From: Roseofilum halophilum BLCC-M91
Lineage (GTDB): Bacteria > Cyanobacteriota > Cyanobacteriia > Cyanobacteriales > Desertifilaceae
DNA length: 44,679 nt
Direction of reading: 5' to 3'
Assembly: GCF_030068445.1 (NCBI RefSeq)
Contig: NZ_JAQPOK010000076.1
Location: forward strand, 1-44,679
Shown: piece by piece, positions 1 to 8,500 of the stretch
How positions within the stretch are numbered: the first letter of the stretch is position 1
Layout of the letters: each line of letters starts with the position of its first letter
Notes under the pieces: model-generated
The model's database searches: none
Told to the model about the DNA's origin: nothing
Seen by the model: the letters and a program-made list of their open reading frames with translations, nothing else
Translations under genes and position numbers: made by a program

Positions 1-126
1 GTAGGGCATACGGGAACTTTTGGGATAGACCCAATAAACGCTTGGGGAGAGAATACCTCTACTTTTTCAGAAGTGATTTTGTCTAAGCAAGTAATCTCAA
101 TGAACCAAGAATCCCCGTCTCTTTAG
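1..126 (+). CDS. TnpB-family transposase, C-terminal end only (runs off left edge)
   Basis: Frame 1 is open from the first base to a TAG at 124-126 and encodes 41 residues ending NQESPSL. This tail (VGHTGT..., INAWGE..., MNQESPSL) is what I know from the C-termini of cyanobacterial IS1341/IS605 OrfB (TnpB) proteins. The catalytic RuvC part would lie left of the window. The stop codon sits in the loop of the right-end hairpin, so the coding sequence runs into the element end. It is too short for ordinary ORF calling, and whether the full gene is intact cannot be seen. The tail differs from that of the complete TnpB at 3362-4534, so this is another subfamily, not a recent copy. Confidence 0.72.
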   Translation, partial: VGHTGTFGIDPINAWGENTSTFSEVILSKQVISMNQESPSL

Positions 127-141
127 AGCGGGGAGTGTCAA
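111..141 (+). mobile_element. Right end of an IS605/IS1341-type element (bulged hairpin)
   Basis: The stem is CCCCG (113-117), an unpaired T, then CTC, loop TTTA, GAG, CGGGG (129-133), followed by AGTGTCAA ending at 141. The same architecture occurs at 4546-4576 with GTC/GAC in place of CTC/GAG. The GAATCCCC...CTTTAG...GGGG...TCAA pattern is typical of cyanobacterial IS1341-like right ends. The hairpin sits 20 bases from the 3' end of tRNA-Leu. The exact cleavage point after TCAA is inferred. Confidence 0.65.
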
Positions 142-161
142 GGTGTATAGCCTTCTGTTGA

Positions 162-245
162 TGCGGAACCGGGGACTTGAACCCCGAAGTCCTTGCGGAC
201 ACTAGAACCTGAATCTAGCGCGTCTACCAATTCCGCCAGTTCCGC
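162..245 (-). tRNA. tRNA-Leu (CAG anticodon)
   Basis: Read on the minus strand, a 7-bp acceptor stem GCGGAAC/GTTCCGC closes the molecule, with A as discriminator (position 162). The D arm contains GGCGGAATTGGTAGACGC, and the anticodon stem CTAGA/TCTAG encloses TTCAGGT, giving anticodon CAG. A long variable arm (GTGTCCGCAAGGACTT) marks a class II tRNA, and the T arm reads GGGGTTCAAGTCCCC. No CCA is encoded. All Leu identity features are present and it looks functional. Confidence 0.97.
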
Positions 246-331
246 TTCTGGGAGGCTCTCAGTAACCTAAATAAGCACTCCGATCTTCTATTATTATCAA
301 TTTTTAGTTTAAAGTCAAGTCCATGATGAAT

Positions 332-1486
332 TTAGGCTCGTAAAGCTTTGACGGGATCGAGTTGACTGGCTTGCCAAGCTGGAAACAAGCCAGCTCCCAT
401 GCCAACAACTAGGGCCGATCCGAGGGAAAATCCAGCGACTTGGGGATCGAAACGGTAGGGTAAGTTAAAGCGATCGCTGACAATCAGGGTTAAACCGTGA
501 ACTGTGGCGATCGCCATTACCCCCCCAACCAAACTCAGTAGGGTGGCTTCGAGAATAAATTGAAATAAAATATCGCGCTCCGTTGCCCCAATAGCCAAAC
601 GTAGTCCAATTTCAGCAGTTCTTTCCATCACGGAAGCAATGCTAATGTTGGCAATGCCCACACCCCCAACAAACAGAGCGATTAATCCCACCAATGCTAA
701 TCCTTGGGAGGCTAACTTCAGGGTCGTTTGTTGTTCTAAGATTTCATCGATATTCGTTCCTACCCAAAACCCCTGTTGCGGAAATCTTTGCTTCATTAAA
801 GCCTCGACCTGCTTTTCTAGATCGTTAAGCTGTTCTAGACTTTGGGGGCGAATTAACATATTATGAAATGTCCGAGAACCGGTCAGGGCATAATGAAGAG
901 TTGAAGGGATAAAAACCAGTCCTTGTCGCTCCCCTTCGGCTGGAAGGGTTACAACGACACCAATAATCGTATAGGGTCTGCCCTGCACATATAGACGTTG
1001 ATTGATGGGATTTCGGTCTTCAAAGAGCTGATCGACCAGATATTCATCGACGATCGCCACTGAACGAAACTCGATAAAATCTGTTGGCGTAAACCCTCTT
1101 CCCTGAATCACCTGTCGGCCCGCAGTCGAGAGCAAGGCTTCAGATACAGCGCTTGTCGTAGCACTAGCGTGCTGGTCTTCAAAGAAGACTGAACCCCCCC
1201 AACTGATATATTGTTTGGTTGAGATCGCCTCTACCCCAGTTAACCGTTGCTTGAGAAACTCCTTGTCCTCTGGAGTCATGTACCCTTTCCAGATTTCAAC
1301 CTGTGGTGCTTCCCGTTCCGCTAAGTCTTTTTCCATGACGGCCCTGGAAATCGTACCTACCTTTAAGGTGGCATCTACGGCAAAAACACCCATAAATACA
1401 CCCACCAAGGTTAAACTTGAACGCAAGGGATTACGCCATAGGGAATTCCACGTCAGGAGGATAAGATGAGGTAAAGATAAACTCAT
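332..1486 (-). CDS. MacB/FtsX-type ABC transporter permease
   Basis: This 384-residue integral membrane protein has the MacB layout. An N-terminal helix (about 20-42, after WRNPLRSSLTLVGVFMG) is followed by a large periplasmic MacB_PCD-like domain (about 45-255) and three C-terminal helices (about 262-285, 310-335, 350-372) forming the FtsX domain. The region near FVGGVGIANI and ERTAEIGLRLAIGA is the conserved coupling segment facing the ATPase. Such permeases pair with a MacB-type ATPase and often a membrane-fusion protein to export lipids, peptides or siderophores. No ATPase gene adjoins it here, so partner and substrate are unknown. The ATG at 1486 is the first Met. A near-perfect palindrome lies 18 bases upstream. 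Confidence 0.85.
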   Translation of the reverse strand: MSLSLPHLILLTWNSLWRNPLRSSLTLVGVFMGVFAVDATLKVGTISRAVMEKDLAEREAPQVEIWKGYMTPEDKEFLKQRLTGVEAISTKQYISWGGSVFFEDQHASATTSAVSEALLSTAGRQVIQGRGFTPTDFIEFRSVAIVDEYLVDQLFEDRNPINQRLYVQGRPYTIIGVVVTLPAEGERQGLVFIPSTLHYALTGSRTFHNMLIRPQSLEQLNDLEKQVEALMKQRFPQQGFWVGTNIDEILEQQTTLKLASQGLALVGLIALFVGGVGIANISIASVMERTAEIGLRLAIGATERDILFQFILEATLLSLVGGVMAIATVHGLTLIVSDRFNLPYRFDPQVAGFSLGSALVVGMGAGLFPAWQASQLDPVKALRA

Positions 1487-1503
1487 GGCTCGTCTTAGGT
1501 ATC

Positions 1504-1530
1504 GGGTTACCTCATTATATGAGTTAACCC
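1504..1530. promoter_or_regulatory. 27-bp near-perfect palindrome upstream of the permease gene
   Basis: Twelve-base arms GGGTTACCTCAT and ATGAGTTAACCC (one mismatch) flank a TAT centre. It lies 18 bases before the start codon of the minus-strand permease, a place that suits a repressor operator or a 5' UTR hairpin. No T-run follows on either strand, which argues against an intrinsic terminator. The function is inferred from position and symmetry only. Confidence 0.4.
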
Positions 1531-1621
1531 TATGTTACGTGGGAGCATCAGCACAAAACTCCCCTCTCTACATTCGAGCCACACATTCCCTTCAAACGAG
1601 AACGAGGAGGGAGGAACCAAT

Positions 1622-1819
1622 TTAGAGAGATGGTTTATTTCCACTCATCACTTGGATCTGCTGTAACAAGCATTCCACTTCAGCTTCTAAGTGCAAATAT
1701 TTCACTTGTTGATCGGCCTGATACAAGTTCTGCATCTTTTTCCAGGATTCTTTGGCTTGAACTGAGGTTGATGTGGCTTTGCTTTGAGTAGCCAAGGTAA
1801 CAGTAGAAGAGTTTTTCAT
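1622..1819 (-). CDS. Small conserved-looking protein, unknown function (65 aa)
   Basis: I place the start at the ATG at 1819 (MKNSSTVTLATQ...). A GTG at 1846 would add nine residues, but on the minus strand a TATAAT-like box and a CTCCCG stretch lie just upstream of that region, so the extension would overlap the likely transcript start. The 65-residue product is soluble and mostly helical, with a charged second half (VQAKESWKKMQNLYQAD, then LEAEVECLLQQIQVMSG) that could form a short coiled coil. I recall similar small proteins in other cyanobacteria but no function. It stands alone, and the next gene downstream is the permease. Confidence 0.6.
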   Translation of the reverse strand: MKNSSTVTLATQSKATSTSVQAKESWKKMQNLYQADQQVKYLHLEAEVECLLQQIQVMSGNKPSL

Positions 1820-1902
1820 TTTGTTTAAAAGAATATGCTTATTCACACCACGGGAGAATTATAGCCTAACTTTTTCTAATCATCAAGTTTTGTAACGAGA
1901 GG

Positions 1903-2085
1903 CTAGAAACGGGTTACGCTCAACTGGAGGATACCAGCAGCGATCGCTGTCCACAGCAGCAAAATGATGATCCCTCCAGGGATAAAGGTCAACAAACCAA
2001 TTCCTCGAAGTATCCAGAGGATCGCAGCCCCTGCGAGGCTAAATACAAATAACCAGTAGACGGGACTACCCGATCTCATATTCAT
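1903..2085 (-). CDS. Small two-helix membrane protein (60 aa)
   Basis: This 60-residue, very hydrophobic protein has two predicted transmembrane helices (about 9-27 and 30-55) separated by a Gly/Pro turn (FIPGG). Its ATG at 2085 is only two bases after the stop of the DUF1574 gene, so the two are almost certainly co-transcribed. It carries no recognisable catalytic motif. An accessory membrane role for the upstream SGNH-like protein is possible but inferred from spacing only. Confidence 0.65.
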   Translation of the reverse strand: MNMRSGSPVYWLFVFSLAGAAILWILRGIGLLTFIPGGIIILLLWTAIAAGILQLSVTRF

Positions 2086-2087
2086 AT

Positions 2088-3302
2088 TTACCTTGCCTGT
2101 TCCATCCTAGATTGAGATTTTGGCCAAGGAATGTTAGCACGTTTGGCCAATTCACGTGCAACGGCGATCGCCCCCCATTGATTAATATGACTGGGATCGG
2201 CAAAATAGTCGGGATTTTGTAAATTATTTAGCTCAGGGTGAACCAGATTCACCACCTTTAAGCCTTGATGATTGACCCACCCATTAAGTTCCTGGTGAAA
2301 CTCTTGTTCATAGGCCAAACGCACCGGATCGAGATAATCAGCCGTTAGGGGAAGATTGACGAATACTAAGGGGATCTGCCGTCTTTGGGTATAGGTCACC
2401 AGTTGAGAAAGGGCGATCGCCTGTTCTCCCTGAAGATAGAATTGACTATAATCCCCATCAAACTGTCCAGCAATGCGAGGATACTGAGTATAGTAAGTTT
2501 GCGGGTTAAACACTTGCTCCACCGGTAAAAAGCCCAAAGGGGTTAAATCGCTCAAAGTGCGGTTCGCCTGAATCGTCGCCAGAGCCTTCTCCCAGATCGA
2601 AGCTTGATGGCGTTCGGAAACCGGAGGCAATAGACAAGGAGAACTTAAGGTATGAGAGAGTAACGAAACTGATGGTTCTGAACTGGCAAAAGGTACAGGG
2701 AAGTCATAACACTGCTCCCCATCGGGCAACAGTAGAGGAACCCTGGGACGCACGCCCCGCAAAAGCAGTTGATAGCCTTCAGATTCAATAATAGATTGAT
2801 AAGTACGATCGCGCCGACCGCTATTAAACGCCCGCACTCCATCAGCCCAGAGAATCAGACGAGGGAGTTGATCGGGGGTAAGAATTTCCCGAATCAACAG
2901 ATCGACTACTTGGACTGTGGCCCCATTAATGCCAAAATTGTAGATCCTCAAGGGCCCGGAATCTCTCTCCCCTAGGGCTTTTCTTAAGGCCAAAGGATCG
3001 ACCCCTTGCAGGGCGCGGGAACTGCCCACAATCAGAATATCGGGCGGCCCATACAAGGCTACTTGATATAAATACCAACCCAAATGCTCATTGAGTCGTT
3101 GAGAGCCAAAATTGGCGGGCGTAAAGCGGGTGAAACCCGGTTGGGGAAATCCTCCCTCCATGGCTAACCATCCGGAAACCCCAGATTCCTGAGTCTCCAG
3201 GACAGAAACCTGAGTGGGTTGGTGGGCATAGGTTTGCCAGAGGCGATCGCTACTTTCCCAAGGTAGGAGGACACTCGGCAAGAGGAACAACAGGAGTTTC
3301 AT
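2088..3302 (-). CDS. DUF1574 family SGNH-hydrolase-like protein
   Basis: This protein of about 404 residues starts with a signal-like hydrophobic segment (MKLLLFLLPSVLLPW), suggesting export or membrane anchoring. SGNH-type blocks are visible: GSSRALQGVD near residue 95 (nucleophile Ser block), NFGINGAT near 123-130, and ADPSHINQWG near 369-378 with the expected Asp and His. In cyanobacteria this fold is annotated DUF1574; relatives such as AlgX/AlgJ acetylate exopolysaccharides, so a role in envelope or polysaccharide modification is plausible but not proven. A GTG codon lies directly before the ATG at 3302; I chose the ATG. It forms a likely operon with the small membrane protein downstream and is divergent from tnpB. 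Confidence 0.78.
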   Translation of the reverse strand: MKLLLFLLPSVLLPWESSDRLWQTYAHQPTQVSVLETQESGVSGWLAMEGGFPQPGFTRFTPANFGSQRLNEHLGWYLYQVALYGPPDILIVGSSRALQGVDPLALRKALGERDSGPLRIYNFGINGATVQVVDLLIREILTPDQLPRLILWADGVRAFNSGRRDRTYQSIIESEGYQLLLRGVRPRVPLLLPDGEQCYDFPVPFASSEPSVSLLSHTLSSPCLLPPVSERHQASIWEKALATIQANRTLSDLTPLGFLPVEQVFNPQTYYTQYPRIAGQFDGDYSQFYLQGEQAIALSQLVTYTQRRQIPLVFVNLPLTADYLDPVRLAYEQEFHQELNGWVNHQGLKVVNLVHPELNNLQNPDYFADPSHINQWGAIAVARELAKRANIPWPKSQSRMEQAR

Positions 3303-3361
3303 CACTATATATCCATTTTGATGCTCTATTTGTAAGATAAAGGCGATCGAGGGATAGTTCT

Positions 3362-4534
3362 ATGGAGAAAGCCTTTAATTACCGATTTTACCCCACACCT
3401 GAGCAAGAGGGACTCTTGCGGCGTACTTTGGGCTGTGTAAGATTAGTTTACAATAGAGCGCTCCAGGAAAGGACTCAGGCTTGGTATGAACGACAAGAAA
3501 GAGTGAGCTATGGCCAAACCTCTTTCCTGCTAACCGGGTGGAAAAAACAAGAAGAATTAGATTTCTTGAATGAAGTCAGCAGCGTTCCCTTACAGCAAGG
3601 GTTAAGACACTTACAAAGTGCATTTACCCACTTCTTTGCTGGTCGCGCGAAGTATCCCAATTTCAAGAAAAAACACCAAGGAGGTACTGCCGAATTTACA
3701 AAATCCGCCTTTAAATTTAAGGATAATCAGCTCTATTTAGCCAAGTGTGTCCAACCCTTACCCATCCGATGGTCTCGTCAAATTCCCCCAGGAGTTCAAC
3801 CGAGTTCTGTAACCGTAAAGTTACATCCATCTGGACGTTGGCACATCTCCATTAGATTTAATGACCCCACCCTCAAACCCTTACCCCCTAATGACAAAGC
3901 AGTAGGAATTGACTTAGGTCTGAGTAGCTTAGTGATTACCTCGGATGAGGAAAAGATCCGCAACCCGAAGCACCTCAAGAAACACTACCGTAAACTGAGA
4001 AGACTTCAGAAAAGCCTGTCCCGAAAACAGAAAGGCTCTAACAATCGGTATAAGGCGAGAGTTAAACTAGCTAAAGCTCACCTGAAGATAACCGATACCC
4101 GCAAAGACCATCTGCATAAGCTAACGACTCAACTCATTCGTGAAAACCAAACGATTGTAGTTGAGGACTTGGCTGTTAAGAATATGGTTAAAAACCGAAA
4201 ATTAGCCCAGTCTATATCCGATGCAAGCTGGGGAGAGTTAATCCGTCAACTGGAATACAAATGTCAGTGGTATGGTCGGAACTTAATCAAAATAGATAGA
4301 TGGTTCCCTAGCTCTAAACGGTGTAGTAACTGCGGGTATACGCTGGAAACCATGCCGTTAAACATTCGAGAGTGGGATTGTCCGAAGTGTGGCAGACACC
4401 ACGATCGTGATATAAATGCGAGTAAGAACATTTTGGCCGCAGGACTTGCGGTGTCAGTCTGTGGAGCGAGTGTAAGACCGGAGTCGAGTAAATCGGTGAA
4501 GGCAACTGCTATGAAGCAGAAACCTAAATTGTGA
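3362..4534 (+). CDS. tnpB: TnpB (IS605 OrfB / IS1341-type RNA-guided nuclease)
   Basis: The 390-residue protein is full length for the family. The N-terminal helix-turn-helix region (YRFYPTPEQEGLLRRTLGCVRLVYN) leads into an OrfB_IS605 core. All three RuvC acidic residues are present: D184 in GIDLG, E268 in VVEDL and D350 in DRDINASKN. A C4 zinc finger is intact (C321/C324 and C340/C343). TnpB proteins are known RNA-guided DNA nucleases that use an omega RNA from the element's right end; they are not needed for transposition chemistry itself. No TnpA (Y1 transposase) lies nearby, so this is an IS1341-type element that would need TnpA in trans. The left end was not resolved; the gene starts about 60 bp from the divergent DUF1574 gene. 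Confidence 0.93.
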   Translation: MEKAFNYRFYPTPEQEGLLRRTLGCVRLVYNRALQERTQAWYERQERVSYGQTSFLLTGWKKQEELDFLNEVSSVPLQQGLRHLQSAFTHFFAGRAKYPNFKKKHQGGTAEFTKSAFKFKDNQLYLAKCVQPLPIRWSRQIPPGVQPSSVTVKLHPSGRWHISIRFNDPTLKPLPPNDKAVGIDLGLSSLVITSDEEKIRNPKHLKKHYRKLRRLQKSLSRKQKGSNNRYKARVKLAKAHLKITDTRKDHLHKLTTQLIRENQTIVVEDLAVKNMVKNRKLAQSISDASWGELIRQLEYKCQWYGRNLIKIDRWFPSSKRCSNCGYTLETMPLNIREWDCPKCGRHHDRDINASKNILAAGLAVSVCGASVRPESSKSVKATAMKQKPKL

Positions 4535-4540
4535 GGTTTA

Positions 4541-4576
4541 GGAATCCCCGTGTCTTTAGACCGGGGAGGATGTCAA
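4541..4576 (+). mobile_element. Right end of the tnpB element (bulged hairpin)
   Basis: The stem CCCCG (4546-4550), bulged T, GTC, loop TTTA, GAC, CGGGG (to 4566) is followed by AGGATGTCAA ending at 4576. It is seven bases beyond the tnpB stop. In this family the right end and the 3' part of tnpB form the scaffold of the guide RNA, and the guide is the flanking DNA starting after the right end, here TAAATGAGTTG. The structure matches the copy at 111-141 with compensating base pairs. Confidence 0.7.
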
Positions 4577-4675
4577 TAAATGAGTTGATGTTACAAAACT
4601 TTATTATGTCCCCCTCATCCTCTATACTACCCAAAGGCTTATTTGTACGAGTTACATGAAGGAGTACCGAATCGC

Positions 4676-5575
4676 ATGATGGTGTCGGAGGCACAAAGAC
4701 CCCTGACCGTTCCCAAAGAGTTGCTTCATCCACCTGAGACGTTTTTGAATCTCAATGTGATTATGTTCTTGGCAGCTCTAATCTTAATTGGACTGTCAGT
4801 CTGGGGATATTGGTGGGGGGGGTTACCCCATTGGCTCTCATTTGTCGAGAGTATCTTGGCTTTGCATTTAGCAGGAACCATTATTCATGATGCCTCCCAT
4901 AATGCCGCACACCGCGATCGCCGACTCAACGCCATTCTCGGTCACGGGAGCGCCCTCATGCTCGGCTTTGCCTTCCCGGTCTTTACCCGCGTCCACATCG
5001 AGCATCACCTCAACGTCAACGATCCCGAAAACGACCCCGATCATTTTGTCTCCACCGGGGGGCCGCTCTGGTTAATCAATGCTCGCTTCTTCTACCACGA
5101 GATCTACTTTTTCCGGCGCAAACTCTGGAAAAACAATGAGCTGCTCGAATGGTTTCTCAGTCGTTTAGTGGTGGTGGCGATCGTTGCAGCCGCCTGTCAT
5201 TGGGGTTTCTTAAGTTATATCCTCAACTTCTGGTTCGTTCCCAGTGGGATCGTCGGTTTAGCCCTAGGCTTATTCTTTGACTATCTTCCCCATCGCCCCT
5301 TCCATGAAACCGCCCGATGGAAAAACGCCAGAGTTTACCCCAGTCCCATTCTCAATCTATTAATCTTTGGCCAAAACTACCATCTCGTTCATCATCTTTG
5401 GCCCTCCATTCCCTGGTACTACTACCAAAAAACCTATGGAGTAATGAAACCCCTGTTAGATCGTAAAGGCTGCACCCAAACCCTAGGGCTTCTAGAAAAA
5501 CAAAGTTTCTGGAGTTTCCTTTACGATGTATTTATCGGGATTCGTTTCGGGGGGCATGGCAAGGATAAAAATTAG
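4676..5575 (+). CDS. crtR: Beta-carotene hydroxylase (membrane di-iron)
   Basis: The protein has the histidine boxes of the membrane fatty-acid desaturase/hydroxylase superfamily: HDASHNAAH (about 71-79), HIEHH (107-111), HRPFHE (206-211) and HLVHH (236-240). Four hydrophobic stretches are consistent with a thylakoid or cytoplasmic membrane enzyme. Sequence and length match cyanobacterial CrtR, which hydroxylates beta-ionone rings to make zeaxanthin and myxol derivatives with O2 and ferredoxin. An upstream in-frame TTG at 4643 would add 11 residues, but GAAGGAG at 4659-4665 is well spaced for the ATG at 4676, so I use that (299 aa). It is a single gene, convergent with the histidine kinase and with no gap between the two stops. 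Confidence 0.93.
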   Translation: MMVSEAQRPLTVPKELLHPPETFLNLNVIMFLAALILIGLSVWGYWWGGLPHWLSFVESILALHLAGTIIHDASHNAAHRDRRLNAILGHGSALMLGFAFPVFTRVHIEHHLNVNDPENDPDHFVSTGGPLWLINARFFYHEIYFFRRKLWKNNELLEWFLSRLVVVAIVAAACHWGFLSYILNFWFVPSGIVGLALGLFFDYLPHRPFHETARWKNARVYPSPILNLLIFGQNYHLVHHLWPSIPWYYYQKTYGVMKPLLDRKGCTQTLGLLEKQSFWSFLYDVFIGIRFGGHGKDKN

Positions 5576-8500
5576 CTAGATTCGATCGGCTTGATCGATT
5601 TGCTGAACCAGTTGAGATAATTGGTCAAACTGAAAAGAACCGGTCAAAGCCTCTAAGGTTTTAGCTAGACTTCGATCGCGATCTTCTAGTTCAATGATGA
5701 GCTGCAACATATAGTCGATATCTCCCTCCAGAATAGCTTGGCAAAAGTTTTTTTTCCAGGTTTGGGGCAAATTTTGAAGTTGTTCCAGAGTTAATGAGGG
5801 AGTAACAGCAGTTGAATCTTGGGAACTGGATGGGGAGATAAATTTTGCATTGAGATACTGTTCTAGAGTGCTGATAATCTGTTCTTTCTTAAAGGGCTTG
5901 CCAATAAAAGCATTACAGCCTAAACCGAGAAATTTGCTTCGGTTTTCAGAAAACGCACTAGCAGTTACAGCGATAATCACCACTCGGCTATCTGGCATTT
6001 GTTGACGGATTATTTCCGTTGCTCGATCGCCATTAAGTTTGGGCATTCTGATATCCATAAAAATGAGATCCGGTTGCCAGGTTTGACATTGCACGATCGC
6101 TTGTTCGCCATCGGTGGCTTCGGCGACTTCAAAGCCCCAATTTTTTAACAGGGTTACCAGCAGTTGACGGTTCATTGGATTGTCATCAACGACTAAAATT
6201 CGATACTGAGGTTGATCGGGCGCTAGACTAACTGGTTTATCGCTATGGGTGGATTGCAAATCACAAACGCTTGATTCTTGGGCAATCGGAATATCAAACT
6301 TAAAAGTTGTACCTTTTCCTAGTTCACTCTCGACGGTTAATTCACCTCCGAGTAATCGCGCAAATTTTTGACTGATTGTTAACCCTAATCCTGTCCCTTC
6401 TTGAGTGTTTTTCCCACTTTGAGTTTGCACAAAGGCTTCAAATAGATTTTTGATTTCTTCTGGGGCAATTCCCACGCCTGTATCGCTAACTTTAAATTCT
6501 AGATGGTTGCTATCCCGGCTTGAGAGTTGGATCGTTAGAGTTACGGAGCCTCGATCGGTAAATTTAATGGCATTATTGAGTAAATTAACTAAGATTTGTT
6601 GGAGTTTAATTTCATCGGTATTCAGGATATCAGGAACATCCGGTTGGCGGTTTATGTTCAAGTCTAATTCTTTTTTGTGCGCTTTCTGCACGAACATCAC
6701 TTCAAGATTTTCGAGTAGACTTGCGAGTTGGAAGTTGCTAGGCTCAAATGTGATATGACCGGCTTCAATTTTGGAAATATCGAGAACTTGATTGATTAAG
6801 CTGAGTAAATATTCGCCACTGTCTTCAATGATTTTTACAAATTCGCGATCGCGCTTTGACAGACTGGGACTATTGATTAAAAGCTGGGGATAGCCGAGGA
6901 TAGAATTGAGGGGGGTGCGGAGTTCGTGGCTCATATTGGCCAAAAAGGTGCTTTTGGCTTGGTTGGCCGATTCTGCGGCTTCTTTGGCTTGTTGCAGTTC
7001 GAGTTCGAGTTGTTTGCGATCGCTAATATCTAAGGAAATGAGGGTTACATGCCAACACTGTTGCTGCTCATCCCAGGTCGAACTGTGGGTTTGGGAGATC
7101 CATCGAGTTTGACCGCTTTTATCATAAATCCGATACTCATAGACTCCCATTTGCTCGGCAAAAATATCTGTAAAAAGTGGCTCTTCAATCCGACTCCAGT
7201 CCCCCGGATAAGTCCGGGAAATCCAAAAATAAGGATCGGAGATTAACTCGGAGGGATGATAGCCAGAGATAATTTCACTGCCTTCAGAGACTTGATTGAT
7301 TGTCCAGGTGCGATCGGGATATACTTGTAAGTAAGTAATGGCACCACTGACGCTATTAAAAATTCTTTTGAGTTTTTGTTCTGAGGCTTGAATCTCTAGT
7401 TCGAGTCGTTTGCGCTGTGTAATATCTTTAGTCACTACCAGTATATAGGTTTCGTCTTGGATTTGGCATAATTCAGCCGAAACCAGTACCGTTTTAATTG
7501 CACCTGATTTAACTTGTATGGGCACTTCTAGATTGGAAACACTTCCTTCTGATTTGAGGATATTCAAAAATTGCTCTCGATCGCTCAAATTGCCCCAAAG
7601 TTGCAAGTCTAAGGTGGTATAACCAATTACTTCGTCACGAGAGTATCCTAGGAATTCCATCTGCCTCTGATTGGCTTCTATCATTTTTCCGTCCGGAAGA
7701 TTAACAATAGCAATGGGATCGGGACTGGTACGGAAAATGGTGGCAAATTTTTCTTCAGATGCTTCGAGGGCATTTTGAAGTTGTTCGGCAGTGCGATCGA
7801 ATGAGTCCGATAAAAGGGAGATTTCGGCGATCGCACTTTTTGTTCCCATGAAGGGTTCCCAGCGTCGTTCAGCCAGGGCGATACTCTCTTCGCTGAGTCG
7901 TTGAATCGGAGTGGCGATCGTCCGTGAGGTTAAGATTCCGGTTGCCATGGCAATGATTAGGGCGATCGCCGATAATTTTAAGGTGCGGTTAGTATTGGCG
8001 TAAATTTCAGCCATAAAATCCGATTCTGGAATCGAGACGACAATCAACCAATCGAGTCCAGATTTATCTGAGTAAGGGGTAATCCGCACAAACTCGTTTC
8101 GATCCTCGATTGTGAGGTCTAAGGTTTGCGCGTCTTGAAGTTTGCTCAATGGACTAAAATGCTCTTGCAGCGCTAAAGCGATCGCCTGAGTGCGTCGATT
8201 TTCACTTTCTGTTACTTTTAAGGATTGCGGTTCTCCTGGCTCTAGCTCAATAAAAAAAGTTTCTTCGGTAGAAGTCGCTACCACCTCTCCAGAGGATTCT
8301 AAAATCAAACTTTGACCTGCTTCAGAGAAATTTAATTCCCTCAAAAATGTATTCAATTTCCCTTGATACCCTTTCAAGGATTCTTGGGAAATGTCCATAT
8401 AATCATCAATCTCTCGACGGATTTCCCTAGAGGTATTCACTAATAAACGATCGGCCAAGTGGTCAACAGACGCTCGACTGGTTTGATAAGCAAAATATTC

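Noticed and set aside
1215-1469. Plus-strand frames inside the permease gene
   Set aside because: They are shadows of the minus-strand gene without family similarity.
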